DNA of 41,236 nucleotides from OMIS01 sp964443885 (GCA_964443885.1 CAYUES010000004.1:1-41236), one strand, 5' to 3'. Positions 6,002-15,814 are shown, counted from the stretch's first letter. Made by a program: numbers and translations. The notes: generated by a model from the sequence alone, not told the origin.

Positions 6002-7702
6002 TTAGGTTCTAAACTTCTCAACCGCTTTCAAGAACTCCACAAATAATGGATGTGGACTGAGTGGCCGAGATTTATACTCTGGGTGTGCTTGGGTGGCAAT
6101 AAAGAATGGGTGCATTTTCTTTGGTAACTCAATCACTTCGACAAAAAAGTCATCTGGTGAAGTGCCGGAAATCACAAACCCTTCTTTTTCTAAAGTTGCG
6201 CGATACTCATTATTAAACTCAAAACGGTGGCGATGGCGCTCTGAAATCAAGTTCTTGGATTTATCTTTGAACGCCCCATGTTTGGTGTAAACTTCATGGG
6301 CTACGGTGCCTGGTTTTAAGATACAGTCGTATGCACCCAGGCGCATACTAGCACCCTCACCTTTGATTTTCTGATACTTAGCATCAAAGGGAATGCTGTG
6401 AATGATGGGGTACTTTGAATCTGGTTTTACCTCGGTGGTGTGAGCGTCTTTGAGTCCACAGACGTTGCGCGCAAACTCAATTGAAGCAAGCTGCATACCG
6501 TAACAAAGTCCTAAGTACGGCACTTTATTCTCCCGCGCATAGGTAATGGCGGCAATCTTGCCTTCCACGCCCCGCTCTCCCCAACCGATTGGGACGATAA
6601 TGCCATCGGCTGCCTCGAGTCGAGCGCGGGCATCGCCGGTTTTTTTCTCGAGTTGTTCGGCATTAATAAAGTCTAAATTAATGTCAACTTCGTTGTTCCA
6701 GCTGGCGAAGTTCAAAGACTCGATCAAGGAATAGTACGAATCTTTGAGCTCATAGTTGCCTGTCGCAATGTACTTGGCGATGATTGCCACGGTAATAGTT
6801 TTCTTTTGTGGAGTTTTGATCTTGGTGACGAGGTCGCGCCAGGGTTGTAAATTACTGCGTTTGATCGGCAAATTCAATTCATTGAGCACCAAGACATCAA
6901 ACTCTTGATCATGGAAAATTAACGGTAACTCATAAATTGTTTCACAATCTGGGTTGGAGATCACATGTTTTTTGTCCATGTTACAGTAGTAGGCCACTTT
7001 TTCTTTGCGTTTTTCATCGATCTCAAACTCAGCACGGCCAACGATAAACTCTGGTTGAATTCCCATGCCGTTGAGCAGCTTGACCGAAAGTTGGGTGGGT
7101 TTGGACTTTAGTTCATTGATGTGACCGGGATTTGGGAAGTAGGTGACGTGAATATGAATCACATCAGCAGGATACTTGAGTTTCATAATCCGGTAGGCTT
7201 CGTAGTAAATCGTGTTTTGATACTCACCTGCTGTACCACCCAATTCCACCAACACGATTTCGAATCCTTTGGCAGCAGCTTTAATCCGATGAATTACTTC
7301 TTCAGGCACGTAGGGAATGGCATCAACGGTCGCGCCGTTAAACTGGAGGTTTTGAGTGCGCTGAATGACTGTAGTGTAGATCTGGCCGATAGTTGTGAAG
7401 TTGGCAGTTCCGACTTCCTGAGAAAGAAAGCGCTCGTATGAACCAAGGTCTAGATCGGCTTCCAGACCATCTTCACACAAGAAGACGTCGCCATGTTCGA
7501 CTGGATTAATGTTGCCTGAGTCGAGGTTAAGGTAGTTTTCACACTTGATGTTGGTGACGGTGAAGCCACGGTTCTTGAGGAGAAGCCCTAATGAAGCGGC
7601 TGTAATTCCTTTGCCGAGTCCAGAGAGAACGCCGCCAGAAACGAAGACATATTTTGTAGGAGATTGAGTAGATTTGTGTGAGTCTGAACCATGCGTTTGC
7701 AT
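6002..7702 (-). CDS. pyrG: CTP synthase (glutamine-hydrolysing), divergent form
   Basis: A 566-residue enzyme that makes CTP from UTP, ATP and glutamine. The N-terminal amidoligase domain has the P-loop GVLSGLGKG (residues 24-32), metal ligands Asp61 and Glu153 (VELGGT), and LDLGSYERF. The C-terminal class I glutamine amidotransferase has Cys400 in GLCYGMQ and an AHPE motif near the end, so the triad is intact. Several canonical stretches differ: KxDPYxNxDxGTM is KCENYLNLDSGNI, VPGGFG is VPIGWG (Ile for the oxyanion-region Gly), and GGTVGD is GGTAGE. It therefore belongs to a divergent branch but should be active. A TATAAT 8 nt before the ATG gives it its own promoter, 44 bp after dnaE. Confidence 0.95.
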   Translation of the reverse strand: MQTHGSDSHKSTQSPTKYVFVSGGVLSGLGKGITAASLGLLLKNRGFTVTNIKCENYLNLDSGNINPVEHGDVFLCEDGLEADLDLGSYERFLSQEVGTANFTTIGQIYTTVIQRTQNLQFNGATVDAIPYVPEEVIHRIKAAAKGFEIVLVELGGTAGEYQNTIYYEAYRIMKLKYPADVIHIHVTYFPNPGHINELKSKPTQLSVKLLNGMGIQPEFIVGRAEFEIDEKRKEKVAYYCNMDKKHVISNPDCETIYELPLIFHDQEFDVLVLNELNLPIKRSNLQPWRDLVTKIKTPQKKTITVAIIAKYIATGNYELKDSYYSLIESLNFASWNNEVDINLDFINAEQLEKKTGDARARLEAADGIIVPIGWGERGVEGKIAAITYARENKVPYLGLCYGMQLASIEFARNVCGLKDAHTTEVKPDSKYPIIHSIPFDAKYQKIKGEGASMRLGAYDCILKPGTVAHEVYTKHGAFKDKSKNLISERHRHRFEFNNEYRATLEKEGFVISGTSPDDFFVEVIELPKKMHPFFIATQAHPEYKSRPLSPHPLFVEFLKAVEKFRT

Positions 7703-7710
7703 GGAACTAC

Positions 7711-7716
7711 ATTATA
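7711..7716 (-). promoter_or_regulatory. -10 box of pyrG
   Basis: TATAAT ends 8 nt before the pyrG ATG. No good -35 is visible. The mRNA would be leaderless or nearly so. Confidence 0.5.
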
Positions 7717-7746
7717 CTAATGGAGTTGCTTATGGGAAGGGGTAAT

Positions 7747-10700
7747 TTATTCGGTCTTACTTAAGAGTTGATTTACCTGATTTTCTAGGTTGGTGTTCCA
7801 CCCGACGCCATACGGTAGCAGCATGCGTTGTGGCTGCGCGCCATTGGGAATGAGGACCACGACACTGTCATTCCCTGAGTGAGCTTTGAGAAGTTTGCCG
7901 AGTTCGCCGAGCGTATTCTTGCCGGTGTGGCGAGGAATAAAGATCTCGTGATCCGCATCATGTGCTTGGGGGGTAGCTTCCATCTCGGTTGGCACACTCA
8001 CTTTTTCTACCACCAGTTGCATATCGTCTTCGCGTTTGTCGATCTTGGCTTTGATCATCATCACTGAATCATTTTGAATTAAGGTCTCGAAGTCTTTGTA
8101 GGTACGGGGGAAAAATACCACATCGAGCGAGCCACTGCCGTCATCAAACTTACCAAACGCCATCGTGCTGTTACTCTTTTTGGTTTGGACGGTACGTACG
8201 TTGGAAAGTACGCCCCCAAATAGGAATACTTGGCCCAAGTGTAGAACATCGTCGAGTTCTTCAATCTTTTTATTGGCTCTTTTACCAACTAAAGTGAGTG
8301 CTTGTGCCATTGGGTGATCGGTTAAATAAACGCCCAACAGCTCTTTCTCAAAGGAAAGTAACTCTGGTTTTGGGTACTCCGGCTGCGCTGGAAACGTATC
8401 TTTGAGCTCGCGGGCACTCGACACACCTTGGAACAAGGTATCTTGCCCTTGATCATCGGACTCAAGTTTGGCAGCAGTTTTTCTGATTTCCTCGAGATTT
8501 TCGAGCATGCTTGAGCGAGTCCCAAACCGATCCATCGCTCCGACTTTGATCAAACACTCAATGGTGGTTTTATTGACTTTTCGGCCATCTGTCTCGTTAA
8601 TAAACTGCGTGAAAGATGTGAATTCCCCGATTCTTGCACGTGTTTCAATAATATTCTCGATCGCGGCGGTGCCAACGTGTTTGATAGCGGTAAAGCCAAA
8701 CCGAATGGCGAGATTTTGGAGTGAGTCTTCGACATGCTCAATTGAGAAGTCAGCCGTTGATTTATTGATATCTGGCGGAAAAACTTTAATACCCATTTGT
8801 TTACAGGTTTCGATGCCGACCGAGATTTTTAGATCACGGGTCAAGGCATTGGAAGCAGACTCGATACTCATCAAGGCCGTCATGTACTCGACAGGGTAGT
8901 TGGCTTTGAGGTAGGCAGTTTGGTAGGCAATCATCGCGTAACAAGTAGCGTGTGCTTTGTTGAAACCGTAGTTGGCAAATGCTTCAATAAAACCCCAGAC
9001 CTTGTCCGCGACTTCTTGTTTATAGCCTTTTTCCACTGACTGCTCGGTGAAACGTTTCTTGTTTTCATCGAGGAGTTTTTTCTTTTTTTTGCCGATAGCT
9101 CGGCGTAAGATGTCTGCTTCTCCGAGGGAATAGCCAGCCATCACGTTGGCGATCTGCAAAATCTGCTCTTGGTACACCATCACTCCATAGGTTTCTTCTA
9201 AGATTGGTTTAAGCGAAGGATCGGGATACAAAATTTTATCTGGAGCATGTTTTCCTTCAATAAATGTCGGAATAAGATCCATTGGACCAGGGCGATATAA
9301 CGCAACCATAGCGGTAATATCAGAAAATTGGTTGGGGCGCAGCGTCCGTGCTACTCGGCGCATACCTGCTGATTCGAGTTGAAAAACACCCATCGTTTCG
9401 CCAGAAGAAAGTAATTCATAGGTTTTTTGATCCGTAATTGGAATGGTATCGATGTCGATCTCGATGTTCTTCTCTTGTTTAATCAACTGCAGCGCATTTT
9501 GAATAATCGAAAGGTTACGTAGTCCCAAGAAGTCAAACTTGAGCAAGCCAATTGCATCATCAGAAATATTACAGTCCAGAGCATACATATCGAACTGAGT
9601 AATGGTTTTACCTGTTTTGCTGTCGCGTTGGACAGCGGTGTAGTTATCAATTGGTTTGTCGGTGATCACGAGGGCGGCGGCATGGACTGACGTGTGTCTA
9701 ATTGAGCCTTCAACTTTCATTGCTAGATCAATTAGTTTTTTAAACTTGGGTTGTTTGTAGTACTCGGCCAAGTCAGGCACCGTCGCAATTGCTTCCTTTA
9801 GACTCGTTTTTTTGCCAGGATTGTTGGGAATTAACTTAGCAATTTTGTCAGGATCTTCGTAGGGCATACCCAAGACGCGGCCAATATCACGGATCGCCAC
9901 CCGTGCTTCCATCCGTCCAAAAGTAATCACGTGCGCCACGTGATCGTTACCGTATTTGTTAGCCACGTACTCGATCACCTTTTCACGGGAAGTATCGGCA
10001 AAGTCGATATCGACGTCTGGTGGTGTGGGACGTTGTGGGTTCAAGAACCGTTCAAAGGCAAGTCCGTGTTCGATTGGGTCAACGGTCGTAATATTGAGCG
10101 AGTACGAAACGATCGAGCCGGCCGCGGAGCCTCTACCTGGACCAACACTAATTCCCTGCTCTTTAGCCCAGTTTACAAAGTCTTGAGTAATCAAAAAGTA
10201 CGCTGCATAGCCTTTATTTATAATCACTTCCATTTCATAGTTCAGGCGCTCTTCGAGCTCAGGGGTGACAGGATTATATTTTTTGCACAGTCCTTCATGA
10301 GCCATTTTCTTGAATAATGAAGTTACAGTTTCACCTGGTGGCAGTGGAAAGTCGGGAAAGATCAGTTGCCCAGTCGGGATAGTCAGTTCACACGAATCAG
10401 CCAGTTTGACGGTATTCTCGATAGCATCGGGGTATTCATGAAAGAGCTCGATCATTTCTTGCGTGGAGCGCATGTAAAAATCTGGTGAATCCATCATCGT
10501 CATTCGATTTTCATCAGAAATGAGCCGGCGAGTTTGAACACAAAGCAGTGCATCTTGGGCTGGTGCGGCGTTTTTTTCAATATAGTGAACGTCGTTGGTG
10601 GCGAGTAGTGGTAGCTCGAGTTCGCGGGCTAGTTCCACGAGCTGCTTTGTTAAGTTGGTAAGCTCCGGAATACTTGGGTGCATCTGTATTTCAACGTAGT

Positions 10701-11217
10701 AGCGATCTGTGAAAACTTGCTTGTACCTGATAAGTTCGGCGCGTGCTTCATCGACCTTATTTTCTTTAAGCAAGCGATTGACGATACTCCCCATACAACC
10801 ACTAGTGGCGATCACGCCTTCGCTATACTGGCTCAGTACTTCAAAGTCGATACGAGGTTTGTACGAAAAACCTTCGAGGTTGCCAATCGAAACAAGTTTG
10901 AGTAAGTTTTGATATCCCTGAAAATTCTGCGCTAATAAGGTGATGTGTGCCTGGTCGCCGCCCATTTTGGTTTGCTTATCCAAGCGTGAATGACGTGCAA
11001 TGTAGGCTTCGACACCAATAATTGGTTTGATTTCTTGTTTGCGGCATTCATTGTAAAAATGCAGTGCACCATACATGCCACCATGATCTGTCAAGCCGAG
11101 TGCTTTTTGGCCCAGAGCTTTGGCTTTGGCCACCAGGGGCGAGAGCTTGCACAAGCCATCGAGTAGTGAGTACTCGCTGTGAACGTGGAGGTGAACGAAA
11201 TCTTGTGGTGCCGACAT
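7747..11217 (-). CDS. dnaE: DNA polymerase III alpha subunit
   Basis: At 1156 residues this is the usual DnaE length. The N-terminal PHP domain begins FVHLHVHSEYSLLDG with the HxH metal motif. The polymerase palm has PDVDIDFADTSR with the catalytic aspartates and a further Asp in LLKFDFLGL. The finger, (HhH)2 and beta-clamp-binding region follow, then an OB domain (VFLFGGVLSNVRTVQT...GSGSLDVVFFPRTY). It is the replicative polymerase. It is the last gene of the lemA-htpX-gatCAB-dnaE run, 11 nt after gatB, with a purine-rich sequence (GGGGGGAC) before the ATG. No proofreading DEDD exonuclease domain is fused. Confidence 0.97.
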   Translation of the reverse strand: MSAPQDFVHLHVHSEYSLLDGLCKLSPLVAKAKALGQKALGLTDHGGMYGALHFYNECRKQEIKPIIGVEAYIARHSRLDKQTKMGGDQAHITLLAQNFQGYQNLLKLVSIGNLEGFSYKPRIDFEVLSQYSEGVIATSGCMGSIVNRLLKENKVDEARAELIRYKQVFTDRYYVEIQMHPSIPELTNLTKQLVELARELELPLLATNDVHYIEKNAAPAQDALLCVQTRRLISDENRMTMMDSPDFYMRSTQEMIELFHEYPDAIENTVKLADSCELTIPTGQLIFPDFPLPPGETVTSLFKKMAHEGLCKKYNPVTPELEERLNYEMEVIINKGYAAYFLITQDFVNWAKEQGISVGPGRGSAAGSIVSYSLNITTVDPIEHGLAFERFLNPQRPTPPDVDIDFADTSREKVIEYVANKYGNDHVAHVITFGRMEARVAIRDIGRVLGMPYEDPDKIAKLIPNNPGKKTSLKEAIATVPDLAEYYKQPKFKKLIDLAMKVEGSIRHTSVHAAALVITDKPIDNYTAVQRDSKTGKTITQFDMYALDCNISDDAIGLLKFDFLGLRNLSIIQNALQLIKQEKNIEIDIDTIPITDQKTYELLSSGETMGVFQLESAGMRRVARTLRPNQFSDITAMVALYRPGPMDLIPTFIEGKHAPDKILYPDPSLKPILEETYGVMVYQEQILQIANVMAGYSLGEADILRRAIGKKKKKLLDENKKRFTEQSVEKGYKQEVADKVWGFIEAFANYGFNKAHATCYAMIAYQTAYLKANYPVEYMTALMSIESASNALTRDLKISVGIETCKQMGIKVFPPDINKSTADFSIEHVEDSLQNLAIRFGFTAIKHVGTAAIENIIETRARIGEFTSFTQFINETDGRKVNKTTIECLIKVGAMDRFGTRSSMLENLEEIRKTAAKLESDDQGQDTLFQGVSSARELKDTFPAQPEYPKPELLSFEKELLGVYLTDHPMAQALTLVGKRANKKIEELDDVLHLGQVFLFGGVLSNVRTVQTKKSNSTMAFGKFDDGSGSLDVVFFPRTYKDFETLIQNDSVMMIKAKIDKREDDMQLVVEKVSVPTEMEATPQAHDADHEIFIPRHTGKNTLGELGKLLKAHSGNDSVVVLIPNGAQPQRMLLPYGVGWNTNLENQVNQLLSKTE

Positions 11218-11228
11218 GTCCCCCCATC

Positions 11229-12569
11229 CTACTTGGTTTTGAGGACTTTGCCAATGGTGTCTCGGATCAGCTGCGGATCTGGTTTGCTGCCAGCCAGCTG
11301 CCGCATCGTTTGACCGATGATGAAGCCAAGGATCTGTTGGTTTCCAGCTTTATATTTTTCTACCACATCTGGATTTTCGGCCAAAACAGTTTCAACAGCT
11401 TGTTCTAGTTCTGCCGTGTCGATTGTGTCGGTTTTGAACTGGGCTGTGAAGGCTGCTAATGTTTGGTCGAGAGTTTGGCTGGTTGGCCAGGCAATCCGTT
11501 TGTTATAGATGTTACTGGCGAGTTTGCTTATATCGAGGTTTTGAGCAGACGCTTTCTTGAAAAGTTCTTCAAAAATGGTTGCTTCTTCTGGCTCACTGGC
11601 AAGTGGTGCTGCAAATCGAGCTTCAATCTTGTACTCAGTTGTCCAGCGGCTGGCCTTGGCAGCGGGTAGCTCAGGGAGTTGGGCGCGCAATTCATCAACT
11701 TGTGCCTGTGAAAAACGAATCGGAGGAAGATCTGGATCGGGGAAGTAGCGGTAGTCAGCAGCATCTTCTTTGGTGCGCTGTGAGAATGTTTTGTTTTCAG
11801 TGGAGTTCCAACCACGAGTTTCTTGAGTGATTTTTTCATTTGCCTCGAGCAGTTGAGATTGACGTTCCACTTCAAAACTAATTGCTTGCTCTAGAAATCT
11901 GAAGGAGTTGATGTTTTTAACCTCGACCTTGTAGGTTGGTAAACTACTTTCACCTTTTTCACGCACAGAAATATTAGCTTCGAGGCGCATGCCACCTTGT
12001 TCCATATCGCAGTCAGCAATCTGTATGTACCGCAAAATTTGCCGTAATTTTTTGGCATACTCTTTGGCTTGGCTGGCAGACTTGATGTCTGGCTCGCTGA
12101 CGATCTCGATCAGCGGCACACTGCTACGATTGAAGTCGATCAAACTTACTTCTTGGCCATCAATCGAGCGGTGTAAGAGTTTGCCGGTATCTTCCTCCAG
12201 GTGAATCCGAGTAATTCGCACTGGTCCTTCAGAAGTTTCCAAGACGCCATCGTAACAAAACGGAATGTCGTACTGGCTAATCTGGTAGCCTTTTGGCAAG
12301 TCTGCATAGAAATAATGCTTACGATCGAATTTTGAGAAAAGATTGATCTTACAACCTAAGGCTAAGCCGAGCTTGATTGTCCACTCGATAGCAGTTTTAT
12401 TAGCAACAGGTAAAGCTCCAGGCATACCTAAGCAAACTGGACAGGTGTAGATATTGGGCTGTGGTGCATGAAAGGGATCGTTCTTGCAGCCACAAAACAT
12501 CTTGGAGGCAGTTTTCAATTCAGCGTGAACCTCAAGCCCACAGACTAATTCGTAGGGAGCGTTTGTCAT
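11229..12569 (-). CDS. gatB: Asp/Glu-tRNA(Asn/Gln) amidotransferase subunit B
   Basis: About 446 residues. The N-terminal catalytic cradle shows YELVCGLEVHAEL, the zinc-site cysteines (MFCGC...YTCPVCLGMPG), KHYFYADLPKGYQISQYD and RIHLEEDTGK. The C-terminal YqeY-like domain ends in GFIIGQTMRQLAG. GatB binds the misacylated tRNA and phosphorylates the side-chain carboxylate before amidation. The start is set at the ATG at 12569, one base after the gatA stop (TAACATG), with GGAGG inside the end of gatA as ribosome binding site. A longer frame upstream overlaps gatA and lacks GatB homology. Confidence 0.97.
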   Translation of the reverse strand: MTNAPYELVCGLEVHAELKTASKMFCGCKNDPFHAPQPNIYTCPVCLGMPGALPVANKTAIEWTIKLGLALGCKINLFSKFDRKHYFYADLPKGYQISQYDIPFCYDGVLETSEGPVRITRIHLEEDTGKLLHRSIDGQEVSLIDFNRSSVPLIEIVSEPDIKSASQAKEYAKKLRQILRYIQIADCDMEQGGMRLEANISVREKGESSLPTYKVEVKNINSFRFLEQAISFEVERQSQLLEANEKITQETRGWNSTENKTFSQRTKEDAADYRYFPDPDLPPIRFSQAQVDELRAQLPELPAAKASRWTTEYKIEARFAAPLASEPEEATIFEELFKKASAQNLDISKLASNIYNKRIAWPTSQTLDQTLAAFTAQFKTDTIDTAELEQAVETVLAENPDVVEKYKAGNQQILGFIIGQTMRQLAGSKPDPQLIRDTIGKVLKTK

Positions 12570-12570
12570 G

Positions 12571-13956
12571 TTAGGCTTTCCTCCACGTATTCCAGTCAGT
12601 GGCTTTTTCGTAGGCATCAGCGACTTTGATAACTTGATCTTCACGCCACATCGGCGCCATGATGTTGAGTCCCAGGAACAAATTAGTTGCTTTGTCGTGA
12701 AAACAGGGGACGCTGATGCCAGGTAGACCTGTAATTGAGCTAGGCTCAAGTAGCATGTCTTCTAGTTCTCCAAACATTGCCGAGTCTTCTGTGGCGCCAA
12801 TCTTCTTGGCAAAAGATGGTGAAGTCGCACTAATTAGCACATCATAGTCTTTGAATAATCTCGCAAAATCTTCAATAAAAGCTGTTCGAACTTTTTGAGC
12901 AGTCGTGTAGTACTGATCGGCATAGCCTTTGCTCAGAGTATAGGTGCCAAGCATAATCCGTCGCTTTGCTTCATCGCCAAAGAATGAACGGTCATTGCCG
13001 TAACGGATTCCGTCAAACCGCGCTAAGTTACTGCTCACTTCTCCACGCTGCACCACGGTGTACACGCTGATCGCATAGTGTGGATCAAGCGCAGAAACTG
13101 GAGTCACAACTGCACCCAAACTTTCTAAAACTTGGGCAGCAGCTTGAATGTGTGGATTCACAACTTCCAAGCCTTGAATATCTTGATACAACAAACCCAC
13201 ACGTAAGCCTTTGATTGATTGATTTAAGGCTTTTGTATAATCTGGCACTTCTTGCGTAGATGTAGTGTCATCGTACGGATCATGGCCAGCCATCAGGTTT
13301 AAGAGAATGGCGGCATCTTCAACTGTTTTGGTAATTGGCCCTGGTGAGTCTGTTGAAGAGGCCATCGCAATTACCCCATACCGACTGACGCGACCATACG
13401 AGGGTTTGAATCCCACCACGCCACACCAGGCAGCAGGCTGTCGAATCGAGCCCGCAGTTTCCGTTCCAATTGCGGCAATACAAGTATCTGCAGCAACAGC
13501 AGCAGCACTCCCACCAGATGAACCACCTGGTAAATGCTCGGGATTGCGAGGGTTTAAGGTGCGGCCATATTGAGAAGTTTCAGTCGAAGAGCCGTGCGCC
13601 CAGGCATCGAGGTTTGTCTTTCCGATAATATTCATGCCTGCAGCCTTGAGTTTTGTCATGATCGTGGCATCATAGGTTGGCACAAACGTATCTAAAACAG
13701 TCGATGAAGCAGTCGTTCTCAGACCTTTGGTACAAATATTGTCTTTGACTGCGATCGGCGCACCACTGAGAGCTTTGTCAGCTCCCTGCTCGCTTTCGCT
13801 TGCAGCCGCCTGGTTTTCAGTTACAAAGATATTCAAATCTGGATTTACCCGACTGATTTCGGTCTGAATATTTTTTGTAACTTCAGCAGGTAAAAATTCT
13901 GCAGTTTTCACGCCTGCAAGGTACTGCGCTAAGGTAAGTGAGTGCGTATTAGTCAT
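12571..13956 (-). CDS. gatA: Asp/Glu-tRNA(Asn/Gln) amidotransferase subunit A
   Basis: A 461-residue amidase-signature enzyme that releases ammonia from glutamine for GatB. The catalytic Ser-cisSer-Lys triad is present: Lys71 in PIAVKDN, Ser146 in GGSSGGS and Ser170 in TAGSIRQPA. The first motif of the oxyanion region reads GTETAGSIRQ where GSDTGGSIRQ is usual. The start overlaps the end of gatC by 8 nt and the stop is one base before gatB, so the three subunits are translationally coupled and probably made in equal amounts. Confidence 0.97.
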   Translation of the reverse strand: MTNTHSLTLAQYLAGVKTAEFLPAEVTKNIQTEISRVNPDLNIFVTENQAAASESEQGADKALSGAPIAVKDNICTKGLRTTASSTVLDTFVPTYDATIMTKLKAAGMNIIGKTNLDAWAHGSSTETSQYGRTLNPRNPEHLPGGSSGGSAAAVAADTCIAAIGTETAGSIRQPAAWCGVVGFKPSYGRVSRYGVIAMASSTDSPGPITKTVEDAAILLNLMAGHDPYDDTTSTQEVPDYTKALNQSIKGLRVGLLYQDIQGLEVVNPHIQAAAQVLESLGAVVTPVSALDPHYAISVYTVVQRGEVSSNLARFDGIRYGNDRSFFGDEAKRRIMLGTYTLSKGYADQYYTTAQKVRTAFIEDFARLFKDYDVLISATSPSFAKKIGATEDSAMFGELEDMLLEPSSITGLPGISVPCFHDKATNLFLGLNIMAPMWREDQVIKVADAYEKATDWNTWRKA

Positions 13957-14254
13957 TATCTAAGATCCTTGGCACTACAAAATATCCTTGATATGACTGC
14001 TTGGCATTAGCGACTGCATCAGCTTGTGAAAACATTCGCTCTTCATCGATCAGATCCTCACGCATCACGTTTTCAAGGCCAGTTACTTGGTGCGTTGGTT
14101 CAACATTTGTAGCAGGCACTTCTTTCAAGTTAGCGATAACTGCCAGCGTTTCCTCAAAAGCCCCGACAAACTTCTCGGCTTGGTTCTCAGCCAAGGGAAT
14201 ATTGGCTAAAGTGGCGACGTGTTTGACTTGTTGAACGGTGATTTGAGTGCTCAT
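13949..14254 (-). CDS. gatC: Asp/Glu-tRNA(Asn/Gln) amidotransferase subunit C
   Basis: A 101-residue protein with the GatC pattern: VQQVKHVATLANIPLAENQ at the N-terminus, an ELxxILxxV-like helix (FEETLAVIANLKEV), a THQVTGLENVMREDL segment and a C-terminal tail GYFVVPRIL. It wraps around GatA and stabilises its contact with GatB. The ATG overlaps the htpX stop (ATGA, 4 nt) and the gene end overlaps gatA by 8 nt. Confidence 0.95.
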   Translation of the reverse strand: MSTQITVQQVKHVATLANIPLAENQAEKFVGAFEETLAVIANLKEVPATNVEPTHQVTGLENVMREDLIDEERMFSQADAVANAKQSYQGYFVVPRILDND

Positions 14255-15162
14255 GCTCTTCCTTGTAGGTTACGCAGTATTGTAATACGTTCTCCCACTG
14301 GTGGGTGGGTCTGAAACAGCCCGGCAAACCAACCCACTGCATCATGGTGATTCTTGAGCGGATTGGCAATGTATAAATGCGCTGTCGCTTTGTTGGCTGC
14401 CTCGAGTGGTTCTTTGTCGTCACTAATTTTTTCTAAAGCGCGAGCCAGGCCTTCTGGGTTCTTAGTCATCGCTACTCCACTGGCATCAGCCAGGTATTCG
14501 CGTTTGCGAGAGATAGCGAGTTGAATCAACTGGGCAATAATTGGCGAAAGCAAGGCCAGAACCATGCCAACCACGAGGAGTATGATCTGCAGCTGATTAC
14601 TTTCACGGTCATTATCACGACCTCTGCCCCAGCTCATCCGCAGCATCCAGTCAGCAATCAGTGAAATCATACCGACCAAAATCGTCACGATCGACATCAA
14701 GCGAATATCGTAGTTTTGAATATGGGAAAGTTCGTGGGCGACCACACCTTCAATCTCAGAGCGATTCAAGCGACTCAATAATCCAGTGGTAGCAGCGACG
14801 GCAGCATGCTCAGGATCTCGGCCAGTCGCAAAGGCGTTAATGGCGGTGTCCTCGATCACATAGAGCTTCGGCATCGGCATCCGTTGGCTGGCCGCTAAGT
14901 TTTCGGTAACCGTGTAGTAATCAAAGAACTCTGACCGAGTGGCAGGGCGAGCACCAGAAATTTTGAGAATAATTGAGTCAGACCACCAATACGATGCAAA
15001 CGACATCACCCCGGAAACGATTAATCCAATTCCAACGATATCTAAGCCATACCCCAATCCTGTAGCCATCACCCAGGAGGCAGCTGTAATAAATACAATA
15101 AATAATGCAATAATTATATAAGATTTTCGCTTGTTACTTGCCACAAGCTCGTAGTGAGTCAT
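14251..15162 (-). CDS. htpX: HtpX family membrane zinc metalloprotease
   Basis: A 303-residue M48 peptidase. Two membrane helices lie near the N-terminus, then AINAFATGRDPEHAAVAATTG, the zinc motif HELSH (His143, Glu144, His147), two more hydrophobic helices, and KREYLADASG with the third zinc ligand Glu222. HtpX degrades damaged membrane proteins from the cytoplasmic side. It lies 39 bp downstream of lemA, a frequent pair in bacteria, and its stop overlaps the gatC start, so a stress-type protease is locked into one transcript with tRNA amidation and DNA polymerase. Confidence 0.95.
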   Translation of the reverse strand: MTHYELVASNKRKSYIIIALFIVFITAASWVMATGLGYGLDIVGIGLIVSGVMSFASYWWSDSIILKISGARPATRSEFFDYYTVTENLAASQRMPMPKLYVIEDTAINAFATGRDPEHAAVAATTGLLSRLNRSEIEGVVAHELSHIQNYDIRLMSIVTILVGMISLIADWMLRMSWGRGRDNDRESNQLQIILLVVGMVLALLSPIIAQLIQLAISRKREYLADASGVAMTKNPEGLARALEKISDDKEPLEAANKATAHLYIANPLKNHHDAVGWFAGLFQTHPPVGERITILRNLQGRA

Positions 15163-15201
15163 GGTGCCTCTCTAGTACTTTCGTTTGTGAACGCTGAACT
15201 T

Positions 15202-15789
15202 CTATAAATTGACTTTGTGATCATCCATCTCTTTGGAACTCACCTCAACATGTTGACCTTGGAGTGGCGTATCCAGACCCTTTTCAGGTTGGAAGCCAAA
15301 CATACCAGCCACGATGTTGGATGGGAAGGTAACTAATTTTTCGTTGTAACTTTGAGATAAATCGATAACTGTACGGCGAGCATACATTAATTTATCAGCT
15401 GTATCTGTTAATTCTTGCATGAAACGGTTCACAGTTGTGTCAGCTTTGAGTTCAGGATTGTCTTCTACCATCACTGAAATTTGAGGAATAACACTTTGTA
15501 ACTTGGTGATTGCATCGTCAATATCCTTAGCAGTGCCAGTTTCACTAGCGTGAGCCACTGATTTGCGAGCTGCTGTCAACATCTCAAAGATACCCTTTTC
15601 ATGTTTGAGGTAGCCTTTGACAGAGTTTTCCAGATTAGGAATCAAAGAGGCTTGGCGTTTCAATTGATTGCCAATTTCTTGGATGCTGGCAATAATTTGT
15701 GTTTTTAAGCGTTGTAGACTGTTGTATACGCCCATGACGTACAAACCAATAGCAATGGCTATTACGATGATAATGAGAAGTGCTGACAT
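15202..15789 (-). CDS. lemA: LemA family membrane protein
   Basis: A 195-residue protein with one N-terminal helix (LLIIIVIAIAIGLYVMGVYN), out-facing, then the LemA coiled domain: YNSLQRLKTQI, IGNQLKRQASLIPNLENSVKGY, HEKGIFEMLTAARKS, and near the end LVTFPSNIVAGMFGF. LemA proteins form helical bundles at the membrane; their biochemical role is not settled, but the pairing with HtpX suggests membrane quality control. The start is supported by GGAAAGGG as Shine-Dalgarno and a promoter 26 nt upstream. It is the first gene of the lemA-htpX-gatCAB-dnaE run. Confidence 0.95.
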   Translation of the reverse strand: MSALLIIIVIAIAIGLYVMGVYNSLQRLKTQIIASIQEIGNQLKRQASLIPNLENSVKGYLKHEKGIFEMLTAARKSVAHASETGTAKDIDDAITKLQSVIPQISVMVEDNPELKADTTVNRFMQELTDTADKLMYARRTVIDLSQSYNEKLVTFPSNIVAGMFGFQPEKGLDTPLQGQHVEVSSKEMDDHKVNL

Positions 15790-15814
15790 AAAAACCCTTT
15801 CCAGTTAGAGCTTT

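Noticed and set aside
12570..12749. N-terminal extension of gatB to 12749
   Set aside because: The extra 60 residues lie inside gatA in another frame and have no GatB homology; the ATG at 12569 has GGAGG upstream and the conserved N-terminus.
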